The position numbers were made by a program, and so were the translations under genes. From NCBI GenBank assembly GCA_041395845.1, contig JAWKZS010000005.1:175032-239031 (forward strand): DNA of 64,000 nt, written 5' to 3'. The DNA is from Ch67 sp041395845 (lineage in GTDB: Bacteria > Pseudomonadota > Gammaproteobacteria > Pseudomonadales > Ketobacteraceae). Of the stretch, positions 19,101 through 26,016 are shown in pieces (the first letter of the stretch is position 1; every line of letters starts with the position of its first letter). The notes beneath the pieces were generated by a model that made no database searches, was not told the origin of the DNA, and was given only the letters and a program-made list of their open reading frames with translations.

Positions 19101-19446
19101 GAATCAGTTCCTTCGCCAGCTGCTCCTCGTACTCGAACGGGAATTCATCGGCGTATTCCTCGACAAAAAAATCGAACGGGTTGATCACCTTCAGATCGGC
19201 GATCACTTCCACATCGATCTGCAGTTCGCGGGCCGGCTCGGGAAACACCACCCGGGCCAGGAAATTGCCGAACGGGTCCTGCTGCCAGTTGATGAAATGG
19301 TCTTCCGGCTGGATCTTGAGGGAATAGGCTTCGATGGGCGTGCGACTGTGCACCGCGGGACGCAGGCGGAACACATGGGGAAACAATTGCACCGGGCGGT
19401 CGTAGGAATAGCGCGTATGATGGCGAATAGCGACCTTGATGGACAT
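16102..19446 (-). CDS. Large transglutaminase-like protein with DUF2126 C-terminal region
   Basis: 1114 aa. Residues ~1-250 hold an N-terminal transglutaminase-associated domain and a transglutaminase core with Cys180 (KGSCRDSAF), His229 (TDLHAWCEVYV) and Asp245 (IGLDPTSG). Residues ~300-1100 form the DUF2126 region, which contains HTGTGGGNHVTLGG and LEFRGFEMPPHARM, sequence that resembles the permuted glutamine-synthetase or amidoligase-like part found in this family. Hence one chain may carry both bond-breaking and bond-making activity (inference from family descriptions). It is the first gene of the five-gene locus. No signal peptide, so it should act in the cytoplasm. Confidence 0.93.
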   Translation of the reverse strand: MSIKVAIRHHTRYSYDRPVQLFPHVFRLRPAVHSRTPIEAYSLKIQPEDHFINWQQDPFGNFLARVVFPEPARELQIDVEVIADLKVINPFDFFVEEYADEFPFEYEEQLAKELIPYLEIKESGPLLLDYMTTVDRTPRNIVNFLVELNQALYNHIEYCIRMEPGVQTCEETLQLRKGSCRDSAFLLVQILRRLGLAARFVSGYLVQLKPDVESLDGPSGPTADFTDLHAWCEVYVPGAGWIGLDPTSGLFAGEGHIPLACTPDPVSAAPVTGATGKCEVEFEYANVVDRIHEDPRVTKPYTDEQWDHIQALGHRVDEELIAGDVRLTMGGEPTFVSIDDMEGPEWNTTADSPAKRKLAHSLFLAMQKHFATGGVKHYGQGKWYPGEPLPRWQYACYWRKDGYPLWHNPALMADPNHDYGFTVRNAEQFMKQLGHELKLPERFILPAYEDAVYYLWQEGNLPAEFDPLAKNLKLDAERKRLLEHLQRGLDQPVGYTLPLSWDYYDNSWHSCSWTFRRGHLHLVPGDSPIGMRLPLEVIHWLPPSRREYHQPMSLFEDAGTLPYFPPNLMPIEANHTSEKNEKEQFIQTALCVEARNGVLFVFLPPLTHGEQFIALVHAIESAAAKLSMPVVLEGYSPPKDLRLEKFMVTPDPGVIEVNIHPMHSWDELQKNTHDLYDIARKSRLGTEKFLLDGRHTGTGGGNHVTLGGATPADSPLLRRPDVLRSLITFWQHHPGLSYLFSGMFIGPTSQAPRVDEGRNESLYELEIAFSQMPEGEINQPWLVDRLLRNLLVDISGNTHRSEFCIDKLYSPDSPTGRLGILEFRGFEMPPHARMSLVQMLLLRTLVAMFWKQPYKHKLVRWRTELHDRFMLPHFVMEDVKNVCEFMQQSGYPFRAEWLDPFLEFRFPHYGRTRIGDIKIELQAAIEPWHVMGEEVVSSGTARFVDSSVERIQVKVTGLCDNRYVLACNGRSVPLRYTGTEGEYVAGVRFRAWQPPSALHPTIGVHSPLVFDLIDTFNGRSVGGCTYHVHHAGGRSYDTFPVNAYEAEGRRISRYWGIGHTQGPIEVPPELRPFLNSGDRFYPHGRTPQPMSPPPEETNREYPYTLDLRRPGRLS

Positions 19447-19694
19447 TACAGACCTCTGTCAGATAGTGCGAAGGGCAAACGCTGCGCGCTCAAGCCTACT
19501 CCCAATGGGTGACAGATGCGCGCACAAATGCGTGGCATGCACAGGTGGCAAGTTTTGTGCCACGGATGGCGACTGGCATCCGGTCATAACATCAGTACGG
19601 TTTGGCTGTCCGAAGCGGTGCAAAGGGTGCGACAAGCGAGCGCACACGCACTATCATGGTGCAATCACAACTCTTTCTGCAACAGGAGACCATT

Positions 19695-20072
19695 ATGCGC
19701 TATCAAGGTGGCTGCCATTGCGGCGCCGTACAATTTGAAGTAGAAGCACCGGACAGTGTCGAAGTGGAGGACTGCAACTGCTCGATCTGCCAGATGACCG
19801 GTTACCTGCACCTGATCGTGCCGACACGGCATTTCCGCCTGCTGCAGGGTGCAGACCAGCTCACCACCTACACCTTCAACAGCGGCGTGGCCCAGCACAA
19901 ATTCTGCAAGGTGTGCGGCATCAAGTCATTTTATATTCCGCGTTCGAATCCGGATGGTGTCGATGTGAATCTGCGTTGCCTGAAGACCCGGCCGCCGCAG
20001 GTGACCATTGTGGCGTTCGATGGCCAGAACTGGGAAGCGAACGCGGCGACGCTGGCACACAAGAGTCGATAG
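19695..20072 (+). CDS. GFA/CENP-V domain zinc protein
   Basis: 125 aa from the ATG at 19695, chosen because AGGAG lies 7 nt upstream; a longer in-frame extension to 19602 lacks a good site. Zinc-binding cysteines are arranged as GGCHCGAVQFEV, CNCSICQMTGY and FCKVCGIKSFY, the pattern of the glutathione-dependent formaldehyde-activating (GFA) family. Such proteins are annotated as S-hydroxymethylglutathione synthases or carbon-sulfur lyases, but function varies. It stands alone, divergent from the amidoligase locus, with a 248-nt gap that should hold both promoters. Confidence 0.9.
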   Translation: MRYQGGCHCGAVQFEVEAPDSVEVEDCNCSICQMTGYLHLIVPTRHFRLLQGADQLTTYTFNSGVAQHKFCKVCGIKSFYIPRSNPDGVDVNLRCLKTRPPQVTIVAFDGQNWEANAATLAHKSR

Positions 20073-20118
20073 ACTGACCGCTCGTCGCAACGCGACCACA
20101 TGATGTTTGCACTTTGTA

Positions 20119-20132
20119 AGACTAATAAGTCT
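20119..20132. promoter_or_regulatory. Inverted repeat upstream of ThDP operon
   Basis: AGACT-AATA-AGTCT, five-base perfect arms, lies in the AT-rich leader 125 nt before the ThDP enzyme start. It is a possible operator. Confidence 0.3.
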
Positions 20133-20146
20133 AGATTGTGTCTTTT

Positions 20147-20161
20147 GTGCAATAACTGCAC
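20147..20161. promoter_or_regulatory. Second inverted repeat upstream of ThDP operon
   Basis: GTGCA-ATAAC-TGCAC, five-base perfect arms, is followed by a poly-T stretch near 20167-20176. It could be an operator or a short terminator for the GFA transcript, since it is followed by T-rich sequence. Confidence 0.35.
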
Positions 20162-20256
20162 TAATTTGTTTTTTTTATTCTCTCCGTAAAGTTTATTCGC
20201 CTCTAAAGCTGTAATGTCACGCCTCCTTGTCTGCTTAGACGTAGTAGGACATCACC

Positions 20257-21996
20257 ATGAATGACAACGGCGACCTGATTCTCCGCTATCTGGAGAGATT
20301 GGGTGTTGAGTTCGTTTTTGGTGTACCTGGCGGAGCGATAGAACCACTTTACAATGCTCTTGCTCGCAGTGAACGAAATGGAGGTCCAAAAGCTGTCATA
20401 GCGCGCCACGAAACCGGTGCTGCGTTCATGGCGGAAGGTTATGCCAGGGAAACAGGCAAGCTGGGAGTGTGTTGCGCAACTTCCGGCCCAGGTGCAACCA
20501 ATTTACTTACCGGTGTAGCAAGTGCTTACGCCGACTCAACACCTATACTGGCCATAACAGGCCAACCATCCTTGCAAACATTTGGCATGGGGGCTCTGCA
20601 GGAAGGTTCCTGCACGGGCATCAATACCGTCCAGATATTCGACGACTGCACGCGATTCAATACGTTGATTTCGCACCCGGCGCAGCTTGAGCGCAAGCTC
20701 GTCATGGCGATCAGTCATGCGATGGGCAACAACCCCGGCCCCGTGCACCTGAGCGTGCCCGTGGACATCATGCGCACACCCGTGCAGTCGGTGGAGTGCA
20801 GCGGCAATCTGTGGGCGTTCATCGATCATGAGGTGGTTCCCACCTATGAAGCGGAACGTCTGCTGTATGACGAACTGCACGACAAGAAATTTGTCACGAT
20901 TCTGGTTGGGGAAGGGTGTGTCAATGCCGTGGATGACATTCTGGCATTGGCAGAATCCCGCCAATGGCATCTGGTGACCACACCTCGAGCCAAGGGACTG
21001 ATACCGGAGAATCACCGGCTCTATCGCGGTGTATTCGGCTTTGCGGGACATTTCAGCGCCCGCAGTGCGATGCTGCAGGACAATGCGCAGCGCATTCTGG
21101 CAATCGGGACCGCGTTGGACGAAGTAACCACCGGTGGCTGGGATCAATCCACGGGACTTGATCGACAGCGGCTGGTGCACATCTCCAATAACCCTGATCA
21201 CTTGAGTCGTTCAACCAGTGCGCTGCGTTGCATTCTGGGTTCACCCCGGTTGCTGCTGAAAAGGCTGAACCGGCGCCTCAATGTACAGCAACCCAAACGC
21301 TGGGACCTGTGCGAACTGTCGAGCAGTGGTTTACCCACCAACTACTCGCTGGATGCCGGCGTTACCTGCACTGACAAGGGCAGGCCGATAAAACCGCAAG
21401 CATTATTCTGGCACCTGAGTCAGACCGTGACGCCAAACGCCCGCATCTATGCCGACAGTGGCAGCAGCTATCTGTGGGCGATCCACTACTGGCGTGTGCA
21501 TCAAACACTAGAAAACGGTCGCAGCCCGTTCCATATCGGCATTGGCTTTTCATCCATGGGCTGGGCCATCGGTGCGGCCGTCGGTGCCGCCGCGGGGGCG
21601 CAGGGTGAACCGGTCATCTGTATCACGGGTGATGGCAGTGCCTTGATGAGCGGGCAGGAGGTGACGACCGCGCTGCAGGAAAACCTCAACGTATTGTTCA
21701 TCATCCTCAACGATTCCTGTCTGGGCATGGTGAAACACGGCCAGGCACTGGGTGGTGCGGAAGCGATCGGCACCGTGTTGCCGAAAGTCAATTTCGCGTT
21801 GATGGCAGAAGCCATGGGCGTGCAGGCGTATTCCATTCATTCATTTGCAGATCTGGAGCAGATTGATCTGCAGCACCTGCTGTCAGAGCCCGGCCCCTGC
21901 TTGCTGGACGTGCACGTGGATGCAGCAGAAGTTCCACCCATGGGTAATCGCATGCGCGTGTTGACAGGTTCATCACAAGGAAAACTGTATGTCTGA
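20257..21996 (+). CDS. ThDP-dependent enzyme, acetolactate-synthase large-subunit-like
   Basis: 579 aa. The N-terminal PYR domain has FGVPGGAIEPLYNAL and the catalytic-type Glu52 in ARHETGAAFMAEGYAR. The C-terminal PP domain has GDGS (Asp459) and, 26 residues on, Asn485 in ILNDSCLGMV, the GDG-X~26-N metal and ThDP motif. No acetolactate synthase small subunit is nearby. Instead the stop overlaps the first of two citrate-synthase-like genes by 8 nt. It could be a decarboxylase or carboligase making a 2-hydroxy or acyl intermediate for those proteins. The first ~250 nt use more AT-rich codons than the neighbours, a hint of acquired DNA. An annotation as biosynthetic ilvB would be unsafe. Confidence 0.9.
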   Translation: MNDNGDLILRYLERLGVEFVFGVPGGAIEPLYNALARSERNGGPKAVIARHETGAAFMAEGYARETGKLGVCCATSGPGATNLLTGVASAYADSTPILAITGQPSLQTFGMGALQEGSCTGINTVQIFDDCTRFNTLISHPAQLERKLVMAISHAMGNNPGPVHLSVPVDIMRTPVQSVECSGNLWAFIDHEVVPTYEAERLLYDELHDKKFVTILVGEGCVNAVDDILALAESRQWHLVTTPRAKGLIPENHRLYRGVFGFAGHFSARSAMLQDNAQRILAIGTALDEVTTGGWDQSTGLDRQRLVHISNNPDHLSRSTSALRCILGSPRLLLKRLNRRLNVQQPKRWDLCELSSSGLPTNYSLDAGVTCTDKGRPIKPQALFWHLSQTVTPNARIYADSGSSYLWAIHYWRVHQTLENGRSPFHIGIGFSSMGWAIGAAVGAAAGAQGEPVICITGDGSALMSGQEVTTALQENLNVLFIILNDSCLGMVKHGQALGGAEAIGTVLPKVNFALMAEAMGVQAYSIHSFADLEQIDLQHLLSEPGPCLLDVHVDAAEVPPMGNRMRVLTGSSQGKLYV

Positions 21997-22819
21997 GAAA
22001 TTTGAATTGCATTCATCGATCTGGCGTGAGGAAGCACAGCCGGAAAATCCATTCACCGCGGACCGGTGTCTGGCGTTTGGCTATGACGTGTATGGCGACG
22101 TACTGCATAAATGCAGTTGGGCCGAATACCTGCTGCTGCTGTTTACCGGCGAACGTCCTTCTGTCGCGGCAGCGTCCCTGCTGGAGAAGCTGGCCATCGC
22201 GTTGGCCAATCCCGGCCCGCGGGAACCCAGTGTCAGAGCGGCCATGAATGGTGGCGTGGGCGGGTCGGTGGACGCCGCCTCCCTGATCGCGGCCCTGGCG
22301 GTTGGCGCGGGTCAATACGGTGGCTCCCACGAAGTCTATCTGCTGGTGAATGCCTGGCAGCGGCTGGGCGAGGATCTGGACGGCTGGAAAGCGTATCTTT
22401 CCGAGCCCAATCGCGACTATCGGGAGGATGTCTGGAGCCCGATCGAACACCCGCCCGGTTTTGATCCTCACGGCGTGCGCTGTGCCCGCCCGGTGCTGCA
22501 ATCGCTTGCAGCGTTGGCGGAGGTTTCCCCCGGTTCGGCCCTGACGTGGTTGCAGGAACATCGCAGCGAACTGGAACGCCACAGCGGTCTGCCGTTGGCC
22601 ATGTCGGCCGTGGCGGCAGCGGCGTTTCACGACCTGGGCTTCAGCGCCAACCAGGCCATCATGATGTATCTAATGTTGCGGCTGCCCGGCGCTGCAGTAC
22701 ATGCGCTGGAGCAGGAAAAACTCGGCTGGAAGAAGTTTCCGGCATACGGCCCGGCCATTCATTTGAATGATGATCCCGGCCCCATGGGTACTCCCGACGT
22801 GAGCAGGTTTGGACTATGA
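21989..22819 (+). CDS. Citrate-synthase-fold protein A (citryl-CoA-lyase-like), divergent active site
   Basis: 276 aa. The C-terminal half aligns by eye with the citrate synthase family: GAGQYGGSHEVYLLV corresponds to the GPxHGGAN block, GFDPHGVRCARP to the FGHRVY block, and AAAAFHDLGFSANQAIMMYLMLRLPGAAVHALEQ to the last helices. In this reading the first catalytic His becomes Tyr110, with His114 displaced. The second may be His161, shifted by insertion. The catalytic Asp is replaced by Ala. Proteins annotated as citryl-CoA lyase also vary in these places. The start overlaps the ThDP gene, and the stop overlaps the next gene by 4 nt. Reaction unknown. Confidence 0.8.
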   Translation: MSEKFELHSSIWREEAQPENPFTADRCLAFGYDVYGDVLHKCSWAEYLLLLFTGERPSVAAASLLEKLAIALANPGPREPSVRAAMNGGVGGSVDAASLIAALAVGAGQYGGSHEVYLLVNAWQRLGEDLDGWKAYLSEPNRDYREDVWSPIEHPPGFDPHGVRCARPVLQSLAALAEVSPGSALTWLQEHRSELERHSGLPLAMSAVAAAAFHDLGFSANQAIMMYLMLRLPGAAVHALEQEKLGWKKFPAYGPAIHLNDDPGPMGTPDVSRFGL

Positions 22820-23607
22820 GCATTGAAGATTTACAGGTTGCACAGAATCAGTTGGAAGGCGCCCTGGGTAAAGCCTTTTTATCCGAACGGGTCGTGATGC
22901 GCGGCAAGGATTTGCATAATGAACTGGGCAAACAGGATTGGCTGAGTGTGATGGTGTATGCCATCACCGGCAGGGAGTTCAGCGCCAACCAATTGCGTTA
23001 TATGAACTTCATGTGGGTGGCAACCAGTTACCCGGATGCGGGTATCTGGCCGAATCAGGCAACCGCCCTGGCGGGCACCGCGCGGACTACACCTTCACTA
23101 TCACTGGTGACCGGACTGGCGTTATCGGAAGCCCGCCTGTACGGACGCAAGCCGGATCGGCGCGCGATGGACTTCTTCTACCGGGCAGCCGCCCGGGTGG
23201 ATCAGGGCGAATCAATCGAGCAGGTCATTGAACAGGAAATCGAACAGCGCAAAGTGGTCTTCGGCTATGGCCGGCCGCTGGTGCGACTGGATGAGCGGGT
23301 TGCGCACACACTCCATGTGATCGAGGAGTTGGGACTGGATAACGGTCGCCATTTCCAGCTGGCCTTGGAGACCCACCGTTATCTGAAACGGACCCGTGGC
23401 CTGTCGATGAATATCGCGGCGATCAGTGCCAGCACCATGGCCGACATGGGCTTTTCCACCGAGGAATACCAACTGTTCCTGACACTGGTATTCGTCGCGG
23501 GAATGGTGCCCTGTTATCTGGATGCCAAGCGGCGGCCGGAAGGCAGCTTCTTCCCGGTATCCTGTGACAATCTGGTGTACTCGGGGGTGGCAGAACGTCG
23601 CTGGTAA
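22816..23607 (+). CDS. Citrate-synthase-fold protein B, catalytic residues apparently lost
   Basis: 263 aa. It starts with a citrate-synthase-like small segment (VVMRGKDLHNEL, residues ~27-36), then NQATALAGTARTTPSLSLVTGLALSEARLYG and GYGRPLVRLDERVAHTL, matching the FGHRVYKxxDPR block with Arg153 in place of His, and SMNIAAISASTMADMGF where the Asp of VDFYSG is replaced by Ala. Together with protein A it looks like a heteromeric pair of citrate-synthase homologues, each short compared with the usual ~370-430 residues. The ATGA overlap with the preceding gene means coupled translation. No enzyme can be named; a heterodimer with a shared or novel active site is an inference. Confidence 0.75.
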   Translation: MSIEDLQVAQNQLEGALGKAFLSERVVMRGKDLHNELGKQDWLSVMVYAITGREFSANQLRYMNFMWVATSYPDAGIWPNQATALAGTARTTPSLSLVTGLALSEARLYGRKPDRRAMDFFYRAAARVDQGESIEQVIEQEIEQRKVVFGYGRPLVRLDERVAHTLHVIEELGLDNGRHFQLALETHRYLKRTRGLSMNIAAISASTMADMGFSTEEYQLFLTLVFVAGMVPCYLDAKRRPEGSFFPVSCDNLVYSGVAERRW

Positions 23608-23730
23608 CATGAACCACGCTCAGCCGCGCAAAGCTGTGATTCAAACAGGCAATTGATTATTTTCAGAAACTTAGCAGGGTTTAATTGCAATTCAGGCGTT
23701 CAGTGCTAGATTAGCCAATAGGGTGACAGA

Positions 23731-23789
23731 AACGGTACCTTGCAGGACGCAAGGTGCCGTTGACTCGCAGGATGTGCTGTTGCGCATCC
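23731..23789 (+). ncRNA. Structured 5' leader of TonB receptor gene: two hairpins
   Basis: A 12-bp stem at 23732-23743/23749-23760 (one G-U pair) encloses the loop AGGAC, and an 8-bp stem at 23770-23777/23782-23789 (one G-U pair) encloses TGTT. The transcript then runs through an A-rich stretch to the receptor start at 23881. Both hairpins carry GCAGGA at the loop or stem base, the GGA-in-loop arrangement bound by CsrA/RsmA proteins. It does not fit any riboswitch I know. It could also contribute to termination of the upstream operon. Confidence 0.4.
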
Positions 23790-23880
23790 CCGATTAAAAA
23801 AATTGGAAGAAGGTTCGGTTTTCTGGGACGAGTTGTAATTGAACTTCCAGCCTGTTTGATATGGCTTCAGGGAATGAACT

Positions 23881-25962
23881 ATGAAGCGTTTTGCTGCACT
23901 CTTGCTCGCACTGCCCGTTACAGGATTCGGCTATTCGGAATCAGATCTTTGGGATTTATCCCTCGCCCAATTGATGGATATCCCGGTGACCCGTGTTGCC
24001 ACCGGTAGCCCGGCTCCGCTTAACCGCGCCGCCGCGGTCGTCACGGTGATTACCGCAGAGGACATGCGGCGCACCGGCGCGATGGATATCGAAGATGCGC
24101 TGATGTCCGTACCCGGTTTATACGTCGGCCGCTCGGAACAGGGCTATGCGCCGACCTACATCTTTCGCGGTATCTACGGCAGTCTGAATCCGCAGGCGTT
24201 GCTGATGATCAACGGCCTTCCCCAGAAATCATTGCCTACGGGCAACAAGGGCAATGTCTGGGGCGGCCTGCCCATCGAGTCGATCGATCGCATTGAAGTG
24301 ATTCGTGGCCCGGGATCGGCGTTATACGGCGCCGATGCATTCGCCGGTGTAATCAACGTCATCACCAAGACCAGTAAAGATATCGACGGTACCCAGGCGG
24401 GCTTCCGGGGCGGCAGCTTCAACACCTACGATGCCTGGGTGCAGCACGGCGGCAATGTTGCGGACTGGGAAGTGATGGTCAGTCTCGAAGCGGGCACGAC
24501 AGATGGTCACAAGGAAATTATCGAATCCGATGCCCAGACCCAGTTCGATGAACAGTTCGCGGGCATTCCCGGCTACACCCCCATTTCCAACGCACCCGGC
24601 CCGATCAATACTGGTTACGACAACCTGGATATAAGACTGGATGCGCAGCGGGACGCCTGGCAGCTGCGATTCGGTTATCAGGTTCGGGACAACCTGCAGG
24701 CCGGCGATGGCGTTGCCGGCGCGCTGGATCCCCATTCGAGTTATCGCTCAGACATCGCCAATGTCGATGTGTCCCATTCCACCGACCATTGGGATGGTGA
24801 TCTGTCCCTGGTGTCTCAACTCAGTCTGTACTATGCATCGCAGGAGCCCCAGGCCGACAACTATCTGTTTCCGAAGGGCGCGTTTGTTAACGCGTTCCCC
24901 GATGGCTATATCGGCAATCCCGGCAATAAGGAAATCCAGGTCACCGTGCAACAGTTTCTGATTTACAGCGGGTGGGACCGTCACCGTCTGCGACTGGGGT
25001 TAGGTGCGGTGTATGGTGATGTGTACGAAACCACCGAAGAGAAAAATTTCGAGGTGGACCTGGCCACACCCAAGCCGGAAGGATTGGTGGACGTGAGCGA
25101 TACGGATGAAGTCTGGTTGCCTGAGGAAGATCGCACCCTGTACTTTTTATCGCTGCAGGACGAGTGGCAGATCGATCGCAACTGGCAGCTGGTGCTGGGC
25201 GCCCGTTACGATCACTACTCCGACTTTGGCGACACGGTAAATCCCCGGCTGGGGCTGGTATGGGCAACCACCGAGGCCTGGACCACCCGCCTGCTCTACG
25301 GCCGGGCATTCCGGGCACCCAGTTTTTCCGAGCTGTACATTATTTCCAATCCGGTGGTGTTGGGTAACCCGAATCTTGATCCCGAGATGATTGATACCTA
25401 CGAACTGGCGTTCAGTCATCAAACGGGCGTCGGCAGTTCGTACAGTTTTAATTTCTTCCACTACAAGATCAAAGACATGATTCTGTATGAGCCCACCGGC
25501 AACGGCATCGACCTGGTGGCGGCGAATGTCGGTAAGCGGGACGGCAAGGGACTGGAGTTTGAACTCAGCCAGCAGCTTTCCGAAACCCTCTGGCTCACTG
25601 CCAACTATGCCTATCAGAAATCCACCAACACCAATCTGGATGATGACGTGGGATTCGCACCCAACAATCAGTCCTATGCACAACTGGATTGGGAAGTCAG
25701 TCCGGATTGGCGGGCCAATGTTGAGATGCACTGGTTCGGCCGTATCCAGCGCGCGCCCCTGGATGATCGGCCGCCGGTGGACAGCGCGGGGGTATGGAAC
25801 CTGACCCTGCGCCGGCTGAATCTTTTGCCGGGGCTCGAACTGGCCCTGAACGTCCGCAACCTGTTTGACAAGGCCTGGAGCAGCCCGGCCTGGACCCGGG
25901 TGGAGTACGATTATCCGGCGCCGGGCAGAAACGCCAACCTGACCATGCGCTATGCCTTCTGA
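23881..25962 (+). CDS. TonB-dependent outer membrane receptor
   Basis: 693 aa. A signal peptide (MKRFAALLLALPVTGFGYS) is followed by a TonB-receptor start LSLAQLMDIPVTRVATGS. The plug domain spans about residues 45-165, with VVTVITAEDMRRTGAMDIEDALMSVPGLYVG and ESIDRIEVIRGPGSALYGADAFAGVINVITK. The barrel ends in a terminal Phe (NANLTMRYAF). No typical siderophore neighbours are visible. It follows the ThDP/citrate-synthase-like operon on the same strand after 273 nt, so import of that pathway's substrate or product is possible but unproven. Expression may depend on the two-hairpin leader. Confidence 0.93.
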   Translation: MKRFAALLLALPVTGFGYSESDLWDLSLAQLMDIPVTRVATGSPAPLNRAAAVVTVITAEDMRRTGAMDIEDALMSVPGLYVGRSEQGYAPTYIFRGIYGSLNPQALLMINGLPQKSLPTGNKGNVWGGLPIESIDRIEVIRGPGSALYGADAFAGVINVITKTSKDIDGTQAGFRGGSFNTYDAWVQHGGNVADWEVMVSLEAGTTDGHKEIIESDAQTQFDEQFAGIPGYTPISNAPGPINTGYDNLDIRLDAQRDAWQLRFGYQVRDNLQAGDGVAGALDPHSSYRSDIANVDVSHSTDHWDGDLSLVSQLSLYYASQEPQADNYLFPKGAFVNAFPDGYIGNPGNKEIQVTVQQFLIYSGWDRHRLRLGLGAVYGDVYETTEEKNFEVDLATPKPEGLVDVSDTDEVWLPEEDRTLYFLSLQDEWQIDRNWQLVLGARYDHYSDFGDTVNPRLGLVWATTEAWTTRLLYGRAFRAPSFSELYIISNPVVLGNPNLDPEMIDTYELAFSHQTGVGSSYSFNFFHYKIKDMILYEPTGNGIDLVAANVGKRDGKGLEFELSQQLSETLWLTANYAYQKSTNTNLDDDVGFAPNNQSYAQLDWEVSPDWRANVEMHWFGRIQRAPLDDRPPVDSAGVWNLTLRRLNLLPGLELALNVRNLFDKAWSSPAWTRVEYDYPAPGRNANLTMRYAF

Positions 25963-26016
25963 GGCGCGTTATTCACGCAAGCAAGGCACTGCTGATTCAT
26001 AACTGATTTCAGCGGA

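Noticed and set aside
17884..19512. Open frame of over 500 codons antisense to the large transglutaminase
   Set aside because: Its codon pattern is the mirror of a well-supported gene with intact catalytic residues; the translated product is rich in Gln, His and Arg without any domain.
20257..21996. Naming the ThDP enzyme ilvB/ilvI (branched-chain acetolactate synthase)
   Set aside because: No regulatory small subunit or other ilv genes; the neighbours are citrate-synthase-like proteins, so the family call is kept general.
23721..23790. Possible c-di-GMP (GEMM) riboswitch ahead of the TonB receptor, suggested by GGACGCAA
   Set aside because: The GNRA tetraloop, receptor and second GEMM stem are absent; the sequence is explained by a simple 12-bp hairpin.
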